From: Saprospiraceae bacterium
Lineage (GTDB): Bacteria; Bacteroidota; Bacteroidia; Chitinophagales; Saprospiraceae
DNA: 64,000 nt
Reading direction: 5' to 3'
Assembly: GCA_019638455.1 (NCBI GenBank)
Contig: JAHBTU010000005.1
Location: 213,054-277,053, forward strand
Every line of letters starts with the position of its first letter. Position 1 is the stretch's first letter. This document shows, in pieces, positions 1 through 9,400 of this stretch. A model generated the notes under the pieces. It was given only the letters and a program-made list of their open reading frames with translations, did no database searches and was not told the origin of the DNA. The position numbers and the translations under genes were made by a program.

Positions 1-65
1 AAAATGCTCATTGGTTTAAGGCAAGTCACCTTTTGCGAGCAAAAAAATGGAGGCGCGAAGTACCA

Positions 66-180
66 CGCCACTGGGCATTTTCAAATTTGCCACGAAGTCA
101 CAAAGTCGCAAAGCAAAATGCTCATTGGTTTGCCGCGTCTTGTGTCTTTGCAGCGCAAAAATAATGTCCAGTAATGTGTC
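66..180 (+). repeat. RepB dispersed repeat, copy 1
   Basis: This is a segment of about 115 bp shared with copies near 17541-17663 (opposite strand) and 39073-39195. The shared core runs from a CTGGACATT-like end, through a stretch resembling CACAAAGACGCAAAGCAAAA, to an AATGTCCAGTA end. The two ends are inverted repeats of each other, so the unit looks like a small non-autonomous (MITE-like) element. No coding capacity is evident. Confidence 0.75.
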
Positions 181-239
181 GCAGGGCACAGAGTTTTGAT
201 TTTCAAAAATTTATGCTCTGAAAAATGCGGTGCGTGCCG

Positions 240-352
240 TGTATACCTCGCGCCGCCAATTTTTGGGTATGGCCACAATCGCAATCTGCTCAAAATCAGG
301 GAGAGCGAGCATAGCGAACTGACAAATCCTAGCGAATCATGGTATGAAAAGA
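240..352 (+). repeat. RepC dispersed repeat, copy 1
   Basis: About 110 bp is shared with copies at about 44433-44545 (opposite strand) and 59553-59652. The common core includes GGCATGGC-like, GCAATCTGCTCAAAATCA and CTGACAAATCCTA segments. The ends (TATACCTCG and a reversed AGGCATA-like end) are weakly inverted, again MITE-like. It occupies the space just downstream of the CRTAC1-like gene. Confidence 0.7.
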
Positions 353-380
353 AAACACCTCGACGCTCAAACCCTCCAAG

Positions 381-3300
381 CTACTCGCTCCACACTTGCA
401 CTTTACCGTTGTTGTTGCTCACGATGAAAATTCGTTTGCCGCCTGTGCCGCGCAGCACGGCTAAGTCGCGGGCCTCCTTCATGGCCCAAAAACCGGTGTT
501 CAGGTTGTTGGCCCAAGAGAAGTTCCCTTTCCCGTCGCCCAACAAAAGCGTGCCGTTTCCGGCATCGCATCGGTTGGTTTCCACTTCAAGGCCGTATTTG
601 TTGCCAGCCAGCAGCAGGTCGGTTTTGCCGTCGCCATTGAAATCGCCCACTGCAATGCCTTGCACGACAGATACTTGTGCCTGTATGGGCAGACCGCGGC
701 GCACGAATTTGCCGCCCTGATTTTCCCACCAGCAAGTTTCCAAGGTGTAGCAATAAAGATTGAGGGCAGCATCCAAGTCTTTTTGCGGCCACACCTTGTC
801 CATAGTGGCCACGGAGTAGTCTTTGGCGTAGAGGAATCTCTTTTTCAGCGGCGGCATCTGCTTGTTGAGCACCTCTTTTTGCATGAGTGGATATAGTTTT
901 CCATCCTCGTGATAGGCCACGATGGGGTCGAGGGTGCCGTTGTTGTCGAAGTCTTTGGCGAAGCAGCGCAGGGGGGCATCGGCGGTGGCGGTGAGGCGGG
1001 TGTTCAGCCCCAAATTGCCCGTCACGAGGTCAAGGTCGCCGTCGCCGTCCACGTCAGCCACCACAAGCCGCCACCACAGCCCGTTTGATTTTTCAAGTCC
1101 CCATTGGGCAGTGACATTTTCCAACTTGTTGTTTTTCAGTTTGAAAATGGTGACAGGCATCCATTCGCCCACTACGATGAGCTCGAGTTGTGGGTCGTCG
1201 TCCACGTTTGCCCACGCGAGGTCGGTCACCATGCCGCAGCGCTCAAACTCTGGGGCTACCTCTGCGGTGACATCGGTGAATCGGTTGCCGTCGTTGCGCA
1301 GCACGATGCTTCGCGGAATGAGCGGCCACTTGGCAGGGGTGGCGCGCCCGCCGATGAACAGGTCGAGGTCGCCGTCGCCGTCGTAATCGTGCGCGGCCAC
1401 ACGGAGCGCCACATCTTGGCTTTGAGGCACGGCGCCTTGTGCGCTGGCAAAATTGCCCTTGCCGTCCGTATTGATATAGAGGCGGTTTTGCCAGGCCAGA
1501 GGCGAGGTGGCTTCGGCTCCGCCACTCACGACGAACAAATCCAAGTCGCCATCGCCATCTGCATCGAAAAACACCGCGCCGTGGTCTTCGTAGATTTTGT
1601 CAGTCTCCCAAGTGGTGCCAGATGTGGGTCGGAAGGAGCCATTTGGCATTTGCACAAACAAGCCCCCGGGCTGGTCGAAGGCGTTGCCGATGTAAAAATC
1701 GTCGAGGCCGTCGCCGTTCACATCGCCCACCGCCATGAGCGGGCCGAGTTCGGTGACTTTCCACGGGTTGAGCGGCCATGCCTCGAAGTCGTTGAACTCG
1801 TTTTCCGTGTGGGTGAATTTGATGCCTGCTGTGTTGGTTTTTTCCGAAAACAGGGTGGTGCTGGGTTTGTCGGGGCCGATGTGAGCGATGTAGCCGGTCG
1901 CGTCGGTCTGCTTCAGCAACAGCCGCTGATTGGCCGACACGTTGGTGAGGGTTTGGGTTTTGCCATCGGGCCAGCGCACCACGAGTTTGTCCACTTGGGC
2001 GGTGTTGCCGAGACCGAAGTGGAGCAGATGTTCGACGGTGGAAAAAATGCCGCGGGTGGGGAAGTTTTCGAGATATTGAATTTGCCCGTTGTTGTAGTGG
2101 ATGATGGCGGAAGCGCCCACCGCGAAGTGATTGGGAGCGTTTCCTTGCAATTTGATTTGCAGGTAGTTGGAGTTGGGCTGACCGCTGCTGAGGTTTTCAT
2201 AGACGAAGGCGGGCTGCTCCAAGTTGTTCACCACCAGTTCGAGGTCGCCGTCGCCATCGAGGTCTGCCCATGCGGCGCCGCCTGACCACGCGGCGGGCAC
2301 GGTCATCCATTGGCCGCTCACGTCGTTGAACGTCCAGTCGCCCTTGTTCTGAAAGCAAAAGTTGCGGACTTTGAAGGTGGGCACGAGTTTCAGAAAGTCG
2401 TCGAAGTTGGGGTAGATGTCGCGCAGGCGTTTGCCGCTGTGTTCTTTTTTTATTTCTGGAAAAGTAAAATCTGCGAAGTCGCGGCTGGTCACTTCACGTC
2501 GGTAGCCATTGGTGACGTGGAGGTCGCGCAGGCCGTCGTTGTCTATGTCGAACAGCAGCCCGCTCCACGACCAGTCGGTTTGGAAAACACCGGCGAGGCA
2601 GGCCACATCGCTGAACGTGCCGTTGCCGTTGTTGCGCTGGAGCACGTTGCGCACCACTGGCTCGAAGTATCCGTGCTGCACGATAGCGGTGTGCTTGCTG
2701 AGCGAGTTGGTGGCAAGGAAAGACTTGCGGCGGGCATTGTTGGCGGCCAACATATCCACCGCGTACAAATCCACGCGGCCATCGTTGTCAAAATCCGTCA
2801 GGTCTGTGCCCATCGTGTGTTGTGAGCAATGTTGGAAGTAGTCGGCTAATTTGTTGGTGAATGTCCCGTTGCGGTTGTTGATGTAGAGCAAGTCGGGTTG
2901 CACGAAATCGTTGCCCACCAATACGTCCACGAATCCGTCGCGGTTGATGTCGCTCACCGACACACTCAGCCCATAAGCCAGATTCCACACGCCAGCTTGT
3001 TTGCTGATGTCGGTGAACTTGCCCCCGTCATTTCTGTAAAAACGGTCGGTATCGAGTGGGGCCTTGGGTTCGAGCAGGGGGATGTAAGTTTTGCCATCGG
3101 GTCCGAGGTTTGCTTCCAGTTTGTTGGAGTGTACCTGCTCGGTAGGGTAGTTGAGTATGTAGCAGTCGAGGTCGCCGTCGTTGTCGAAGTCAAAAAAATT
3201 GGCGCCAGTGGAGGCGCTTTGGTCATCGAGGCCAAATTCTCTGGCGCGTTCGGTGAAGGTCACGATTTCGCCCTGTCCGTTTGGGGAAGGAGATGTGCCG

Positions 3301-3830
3301 TTGTTGATGTAGAGCTTGTTGCGGCGCTGCTCGTTGTTTTCCACCCCGCCTCGGCACACATAGATATCGAGCCAGCCATCGGCATTCACGTCGGCCACGG
3401 TGACGGCAGTTTCAAAACCCTCTTCGGATGTCACGCCCGCGGCATCGGTGATGTCGCGGAATTTGAGTTTCCCCTCGTTGAGGTAGAGGCTGTTTTTTCC
3501 GTTGCAAGCAACAAAGTAGATATCGGGCAAGCCATCATTGTTGAAATCGCCTACGGCCACCCCCCCCCCGTTGTACATATTGATGTTGGTCGTGATGTTG
3601 TTTTCGTAGGTCTCGATGATTTTATTCTGAAAATCAATCCCAGTCGCCTCGGGCGACAGCAGTTTCAAGCGAGGGTTGGAGGCAGTTAGCGTAGGCTCTT
3701 CCACTTGTGTAGGCGATAAGGCCGTATCTCCTTTGCAGCCAGACACACCTATAATAATATAGGCACTGACCCAAAAAGTAAAAAGAGCAACTACAAACCG
3801 AGAGATAGGGTAAGGTCTTACTTTTGCCAT
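381..3830 (-). CDS. CRTAC1/ASPIC-type FG-GAP repeat lipoprotein
   Basis: This is a large extracytoplasmic protein of 1149 residues. A hydrophobic N-terminal segment (residues about 11-31) ends in a lipobox VSGC with Cys32, so export as a lipoprotein is likely. The rest is dominated by FG-GAP/VCBS repeats whose calcium-binding-like loops (DFDNDG, DVNGDG, DADGDGD) recur from about residue 90 to the C terminus. An ASPIC/UnbV domain lies near residues 590-645 (VRWPDG, LLLKQ). The repeats suggest a seven-bladed propeller fold and an adhesion or glycan-related surface role, but the family has no defined reaction. It is transcribed divergently from the HTTM gene across 142 bp. The start is the only ATG that keeps the signal peptide. 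Confidence 0.9.
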   Translation of the reverse strand: MAKVRPYPISRFVVALFTFWVSAYIIIGVSGCKGDTALSPTQVEEPTLTASNPRLKLLSPEATGIDFQNKIIETYENNITTNINMYNGGGVAVGDFNNDGLPDIYFVACNGKNSLYLNEGKLKFRDITDAAGVTSEEGFETAVTVADVNADGWLDIYVCRGGVENNEQRRNKLYINNGTSPSPNGQGEIVTFTERAREFGLDDQSASTGANFFDFDNDGDLDCYILNYPTEQVHSNKLEANLGPDGKTYIPLLEPKAPLDTDRFYRNDGGKFTDISKQAGVWNLAYGLSVSVSDINRDGFVDVLVGNDFVQPDLLYINNRNGTFTNKLADYFQHCSQHTMGTDLTDFDNDGRVDLYAVDMLAANNARRKSFLATNSLSKHTAIVQHGYFEPVVRNVLQRNNGNGTFSDVACLAGVFQTDWSWSGLLFDIDNDGLRDLHVTNGYRREVTSRDFADFTFPEIKKEHSGKRLRDIYPNFDDFLKLVPTFKVRNFCFQNKGDWTFNDVSGQWMTVPAAWSGGAAWADLDGDGDLELVVNNLEQPAFVYENLSSGQPNSNYLQIKLQGNAPNHFAVGASAIIHYNNGQIQYLENFPTRGIFSTVEHLLHFGLGNTAQVDKLVVRWPDGKTQTLTNVSANQRLLLKQTDATGYIAHIGPDKPSTTLFSEKTNTAGIKFTHTENEFNDFEAWPLNPWKVTELGPLMAVGDVNGDGLDDFYIGNAFDQPGGLFVQMPNGSFRPTSGTTWETDKIYEDHGAVFFDADGDGDLDLFVVSGGAEATSPLAWQNRLYINTDGKGNFASAQGAVPQSQDVALRVAAHDYDGDGDLDLFIGGRATPAKWPLIPRSIVLRNDGNRFTDVTAEVAPEFERCGMVTDLAWANVDDDPQLELIVVGEWMPVTIFKLKNNKLENVTAQWGLEKSNGLWWRLVVADVDGDGDLDLVTGNLGLNTRLTATADAPLRCFAKDFDNNGTLDPIVAYHEDGKLYPLMQKEVLNKQMPPLKKRFLYAKDYSVATMDKVWPQKDLDAALNLYCYTLETCWWENQGGKFVRRGLPIQAQVSVVQGIAVGDFNGDGKTDLLLAGNKYGLEVETNRCDAGNGTLLLGDGKGNFSWANNLNTGFWAMKEARDLAVLRGTGGKRIFIVSNNNGKVQVWSE

Positions 3831-3972
3831 GTCTGAAAAATTAGAACAAAACGTCTGCTACTGCGAGTCCGCCAACTTTTCGTTCCTCACAGTCATTTGA
3901 TTTGCTTAAGCCCAATGAGGTGCGACGAAAAGCGGCTGATACTACGCAAGACACCGCAAAGGTATTTTCATC

Positions 3973-5364
3973 ATGGGGATTATTCAGAAGTTTAAACAAT
4001 GGCTTGCCGAACCGATTGACGGGCGGGTGCTGGGCTTGTTCCGATTAGTGTTTGGTTTGTTCATGGCCTACGAGGCGTACGTTTATTACCGGATGGGTCT
4101 GATAGACCAAGGATTGTTGGCTCCCAAGGTATTGTTCAAGTACGATGGCTTGGGTTGGCTGCATCCAATTTCCAAGCCAGTCATGTTGGCGGCATTGGGC
4201 GTGATGGGCGTGTCCGGGTTGCTGATAGCGGCAGGCTGGTTTTTTCGCTGGGCTTGTTGGTTGTTTGCGCTGAGTTTGTCGTTCATTTTCTTTCAGGAAA
4301 AGAGCTATTACAACAACCATATCTACCTTTTCATCCTGCTGGGCATTTTGCTGAGTTTCACGCAGGCTGACCGTTTTATGTCGTGGCGCAAAAATGCCTA
4401 TTCGTCCGGGATGCCCGTCGTGGCGCGTTGGCAGCAGTTCATCTTTCAGGCACAAATCATCATCGTCTATTTTTACGGAGGCATTACCAAACTCAAAAGC
4501 GATTGGCTCTTCCGACAAGAGCCAATCCGCTCCATGGCCGAGACCATGCCGTCAAGCCATTTGATGGCACCTTTTGTCAAATCGGAATTTGCGATATATG
4601 CGCTGACCTATGGCGGCCTACTGCTCGACCTGTTGGCCCCGCTGCTGCTTTGGCACAAACAAGTGCGGCGCTGGGCCTTGTTGCCTTTTGTCGGGTTCCA
4701 TCTGGCCAATAGCCGCATCTTTAGTGATATTGGCATCTTCCCTTACGTCATGCTGGCCTCGCTGATTTTATTTTTTGAAACAAGAGAAATCCCGTGGCTG
4801 CGTCGGTTGGTGAAAACGCCCGCACAAGCACCAGCCTCCAAAAAAACCAAACAAAAAGCCCCCCATACTGCCGCCCCCATACTGCCGCCCGAAAATCCGC
4901 TATCAACGCCCCGCTGGGTGGCGCATGCCCTCACCGTGTATTTTGCTTTTCAATTGCTTTTCCCTTTTAGAGGTTTTTTTCTCCCCAACAACATGGACTG
5001 GACAGGTATCGGGAAAAATTTTTCATGGCGCATGAAAGTGGATACCCGCTCATTGGAGGCATTCGAAGTGACCATACACCATCCGACCACCGGCCAAGTG
5101 ATGCCAGTGGAAGTGCTCACGTTTGTCAATCAGATGCAGGTGCTGAACATGACCCTCGATGTGCGTTCCGTCGCCGCATTTGCGCGAGCGATGAAAGAAG
5201 TGGCGGCGGAAAGAGGCGTGCCAAATGCAATCGTGAAAGCCCGCATCATGGTGCGCTACAATGGCCGGCACGCGCAGCTGTTTGTCAACCCCGATGTGGA
5301 CTTGGCATCCGTGACCTATAGCCCTTTCAAAAAATTGGATTGGGTGATACCCTTAAATAAGTAG
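3973..5364 (+). CDS. HTTM-domain integral membrane protein
   Basis: The 463-residue product matches the HTTM family, relatives of vitamin K-dependent gamma-carboxylase. It opens with the family-typical GRVLGLFRLVFGLFMAYEA segment, followed by several hydrophobic helices to about residue 270. An aromatic loop with the YYNNHIYLF motif (residues about 117-125) is present. After a Pro/Lys-rich linker (about residues 285-320) there is one more membrane segment and a soluble C-terminal domain. Family membership is clear. Whether it carboxylates anything is unknown, because bacterial HTTM proteins are largely uncharacterised. It stands alone, with 570 bp before the next gene. Confidence 0.85.
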   Translation: MGIIQKFKQWLAEPIDGRVLGLFRLVFGLFMAYEAYVYYRMGLIDQGLLAPKVLFKYDGLGWLHPISKPVMLAALGVMGVSGLLIAAGWFFRWACWLFALSLSFIFFQEKSYYNNHIYLFILLGILLSFTQADRFMSWRKNAYSSGMPVVARWQQFIFQAQIIIVYFYGGITKLKSDWLFRQEPIRSMAETMPSSHLMAPFVKSEFAIYALTYGGLLLDLLAPLLLWHKQVRRWALLPFVGFHLANSRIFSDIGIFPYVMLASLILFFETREIPWLRRLVKTPAQAPASKKTKQKAPHTAAPILPPENPLSTPRWVAHALTVYFAFQLLFPFRGFFLPNNMDWTGIGKNFSWRMKVDTRSLEAFEVTIHHPTTGQVMPVEVLTFVNQMQVLNMTLDVRSVAAFARAMKEVAAERGVPNAIVKARIMVRYNGRHAQLFVNPDVDLASVTYSPFKKLDWVIPLNK

Positions 5365-5934
5365 AGGGCACTTCGGCGAAAAAAAAATTCACATGGAGGG
5401 TGTACTTATTCCAAAACTGAAAATATATTTGTGGCCTCTTTTGTGCCCATTGGGGTGGAAGGGCTTTTTTTTAATCGCGTAAGTCTCATGAAAGGTAGGT
5501 TGTGTCTTGGCATTTCTCACGCCCGGCACAGATAACAAGACCCGCAAGTCGGTTATTTCCCACCTTCTTTTCATTCTCCCACATCCGATTCTTGGCAAGG
5601 TTTTTGCCTTTAATTCACGACATTCTTACACATTTCTCCCAGTGGCAGAGCGATGTTGAGTTTGTCAGTTTGCAATTGACTTAGTCCGACTTTTCATACT
5701 TCACACGGTGCTCCGTCTTTTTTAATCTCATGAAAAAAAACTGTACTCAGTTTTCGCCATACGGTGATTTTTTCGAGCATTGATAGCGCTGGTCACGCCG
5801 CGCTATCAATGCTTTTTTGTTTTCAAAAAAGGCATTCATAGACTCTAAGCAACTAAAAATCAGCGAGTTTTTGTTGCTCAACGCCTATGGAAATCATCAA
5901 TCAAACATCTTTTTAACTTAAATTTTCACACATC
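5365..5934. other. 570-bp gene-free stretch with long upstream leader
   Basis: No reading frame here has protein-like composition. The only strong structure is the hairpin with a T-run at 5776-5819. The remainder is AT-rich and probably holds the promoter and leader of the small secreted protein and giant HYR protein that follow. Confidence 0.5.
5776..5819 (+). terminator. Perfect 14-bp hairpin followed by T-run
   Basis: AGCATTGATAGCGC at 5776-5789 pairs perfectly with GCGCTATCAATGCT at 5800-5813 across a 10-base loop and is followed by a run of T. This is a textbook intrinsic terminator shape. It lies over 400 bp after the HTTM stop and only about 115 bp before the next gene. It may therefore be an attenuator in that gene's leader rather than the end of the HTTM transcript. 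Confidence 0.75.
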
Positions 5935-6372
5935 ATGAAAAGAACATTCGTAAAACGGGGTCTGATGTCGCTCGTCGCCGGGTTCTTCCTGTTTGGTGTA
6001 CTGATGCTGACGGCTGTAGGCGCTCAAGCGCAGTCGGGAGCTACACCTTACACATGGAAGGGTTCTGACCAAGCGGTTTTGGATCTCGAACAAGAGGTCG
6101 CAAGCCTCTACAACCAACTGTCCAGCCTGCAGCCAGGTTCGGCCAACTACAACAACAAACTGGCGCACGCCCTCTATTACAGGGTGATTCGCCGGGAGGT
6201 GAACCAAGGCTCGTATGTGTCTGTGGCAGTAAATACCGCGTTGGACATCGTGACGAACAATGCCGGCACTTTTTCGCCCGCCGATGGTTCGGATATGTTC
6301 AACGACATTACTGTGGACGCTGCATTGAGGCAGCAAATGAAAAACAACGCTATCAATTTGCTGACGCTTTGA
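5935..6372 (+). CDS. Small secreted protein of unknown function
   Basis: The product has 145 residues. The N terminus has basic residues, a hydrophobic stretch (residues about 11-30) and an AQA-type signal peptidase I site near residue 33, so it is probably exported to the periplasm or beyond. The mature part of about 110 residues is predicted mostly helical, with a conserved-looking LEQEVASLYNQL heptad-like segment. I do not recognise a family. It ends 61 bp before the giant HYR protein on the same strand, so the two may be cotranscribed and functionally linked. Confidence 0.7.
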   Translation: MKRTFVKRGLMSLVAGFFLFGVLMLTAVGAQAQSGATPYTWKGSDQAVLDLEQEVASLYNQLSSLQPGSANYNNKLAHALYYRVIRREVNQGSYVSVAVNTALDIVTNNAGTFSPADGSDMFNDITVDAALRQQMKNNAINLLTL

Positions 6373-6433
6373 GTCCCTGATGTTTATTGGTGACCGAAGT
6401 TTTTTTTCTTTTTTTTAAAACAACAATCGTCTC

Positions 6434-9400
6434 ATGGAAAAGAGAATAACTACACTTTTAGGGCTGATGCTCATGGGCTGTCTGTTTGTTACGCAGGCTT
6501 TCGCTCAGGCAAACGTCCTTCATCCTGTAGCGGGCAACCTTGGCACCTTCACTATTGGTGCAGGTGGCAATACCTTCTACAATTACTATGACAACGGCGG
6601 TCCCGCTGGTGTCTATGCAACCAACATTTTTAACTCTACCGTAACCTTCGCTCCAAGTGTTGCTTCCAACAAGGTGCGCGTTACGTTCACTTCCTTCGCT
6701 ACAGAGGCAGGCTTCGACTTCCTCAGCGTTTACGACGGCCCCACCACGGGTTCTCCTTTGATTGCCTCGACTGCTGGCGCTGTTCCGCCAACCAACCAGC
6801 CGGGCAACGTGGTGCAAGCCACACTAACCAACCTGACGGGTCAGCTGACCTTCAGCTTCTTCTCCGACTTCATCATCACAGCCGCTGGCTGGTCTGCTGT
6901 CGTGGAAGAGTTGGTGGCAGGCTGTACGGTCAACGCACCCGCGAACATCACTGTGAGCACTGGCCCAGGCGCCACGAGCTGCACGGTCAATGTGACCACT
7001 CCCGCTCCGACGTTCAACCCGGGTGGCTGTGAAGTCAACTTCGTTGTGCGTTACACGGTCAACGGCGGTGCTCCCATTGTGGTGCCTCAGCCAATACCCC
7101 CCAACATCAACCTTGGCCCCTTGCCCAAAGGTGTCAACGTCATTCAGTGGCAGGTGGCAAGTGCAGCAGGCGTGGTGAGTGCTATTGCCAACCAAACGGT
7201 GACGGTGATAGACAACACCCCTCCAATTATCACTTGCCCATCGAACACTACGCTCAACCTGCCTCCGGGCTTCTGCTCGATTGCGTACAGCTATTCGGTG
7301 CCCTTCACCGATAACTGCCCGCTCACGGTCAATCAGGCTGCTTGGGCGATAGATACGGCTGCTCCGCTCTTGGTAAACTCCTCGCTTTCTTGCGGTATCG
7401 GTCCCAACCACTACTTCCAAGTGCTCACCCTGCCGCCGGGTGCCTTTGCGACTCCGTTCCAAACGACTTTTGCTCGCATTGGCGTTAACAGCGCGTATCA
7501 GATAAACTCCACTTTCCAAGTTCGTTTGTGGACGCTGAACAACCCTGCTCAGCCCTTCAACGTGACGCTCGCAAACCGCACCCTGTTGGGTACCTCGGCA
7601 GCACTGCCGTTGCCAGCGGGTCTTGGTGGTGGCAATTTCAACGTTCCCATCTCCGTGACCATCCCGGCTGGTTCCACCGTGCTGTTGGAAGTGATTTCCA
7701 GCGGCCCTTTCTCTGTGGGCAACCAAGGCGGTGGCGGTGGCCAGTTGACTTGGCTCGGTGCTACTCCTTGTGGCATTTCGCCTGATGCTCCGCAAACGTT
7801 TGCGCAAATTGGCTTCCCCACCAACGACATGGCTGCCGTGTTGTATGGTCAGGTTACGGTGCCCGGCTTTGGCGTTCAGTACGCAGGTCTGCCTTCTGGT
7901 GCTGAGTTCCCGATTGGTACAACGACCAACTGCTTCACTGCTACGGACGTAGCTGGCAATACTGCTACTTGCTGCTTCACGGTGACTGTGAACGAATTCC
8001 CCAACGCAATCACCTCTTTGGTGTGCAACGACTGGGTGAACGTGTCGTTGGATGCATCTTGCACCATGGTACTTGGTGCTGACCAAATCCTCGAGGGCGG
8101 CCCTTATGGCTGCTACGACGACTACATCGTTCAATTGGACAAAGTGCCGCCTTTCGGCAACGGTCCTTGGGTACCCGGTGTGTTGGGCCCTCAAGACATC
8201 GGCAAAACCTACGCCGTGCGCGTGGTGGACCCCGAAACTGGCAACAACTGCTGGGGCAACTTGCTCGTCGAAGACAAATTGGCTCCGGTGCTTGACTGCC
8301 CAGAGGCAAACATTCCTTGCAACATTGCGCCCAATCCTGCTCCGATTGACAACTGCCCGGAAATTACGGGTGGTAATGTCGTATTGACGCAAAATGTTCC
8401 GTTCACTAACTACTGGACGGGGTACATGGGCAACGTGCGCAACATCAGTGGTTCCTCTCTTGACATCAAATCTGTAAATGTACAGGCTTCTCTCGCAGGC
8501 GCTGCTGCAGGTGTTTACAACCTCAGGGCATACATGAAAGTCGGCACTTATGTCGGCTTTGATGCTAATGCTGCTGCATGGACGCTTGTGGGCCAAGTGA
8601 ACGTTAACATCACCGCTGGCTTCCCCACTGTTTTGCTGTACGAAATTCCGTTTACAAGCGCATTTACCGTACCAAGTGGCCAAACCGCTGGTTTTTACAT
8701 TGTTGCCAACAACGGTGCCAACACGCTGGTTCGCGTAGTAGCTCAGCTTGGCGCTGCTGATACCGACGACGGTAAATTGTTGATTGATAACCCGGGCAAC
8801 TGGGTGAATGGTCTGTTTGGTGGCGTTGCGTTCCCGGGCGAACAAGTAAGGCCACAAATCGCTTTCACCTACAACGCGAAAGTTCCTGCTTGTGTGCCGC
8901 TGCCTAACGGCTTGACTCAAAACCAAGTTACCCAAAGCGGTAACACTTGGATTGTGAACGCAGGCGCTGGTAGCCCTGTCATGGAGAACTGCTCCAACGT
9001 GACGTTGAGCTACATTGATAGCGAAGTGGCACAGGACTGCGCTTCTGGCTTGACGAAAATCATCAATCGCAAGTGGACTGCTGTGGATGCTGCTGGCAAT
9101 ACCCGTACTTGCATCCAGAAAATCAACGTATTGCGTCCTAAGTTGGGCGACGTGGAATTCCCACCTGACTACGACGACGTTGACGAGCCTGCACTTCCAT
9201 GCACCGCTGGTAACCCGACACCACAGTACATCCAAGGCCTGGGCCTGCAAGGCTTCCCGCTCGTGTTTGGTCAACCCGATGGCTGCACCATCAACTGGAC
9301 CTACACCGACACGCGCATTGACATCTGCGACGGCACCTACAAAATCCTGCGCAAATGGACAGTGATTGACTGGTGCGCTGGCCAATCTGTGGAGCACAGC

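Larger units (their letters stand above)
1..380. other. Gene-free stretch carrying RepB and RepC repeats
   Basis: I see no credible coding sequence between the left edge and the stop codon of the CRTAC1-like gene. The stretch is mostly two dispersed repeats, a RepB copy and a RepC copy, listed separately. The first 18 bases repeat an internal segment of RepB, which suggests another partial copy running off the edge of the window. Confidence 0.6.

Noticed and set aside
1104..2285. A 393-codon + strand frame opposite the CRTAC1-like gene
   Set aside because: It mirrors the repeated FG-GAP codons, with no start context or domain; the opposite strand encodes a clear lipoprotein.
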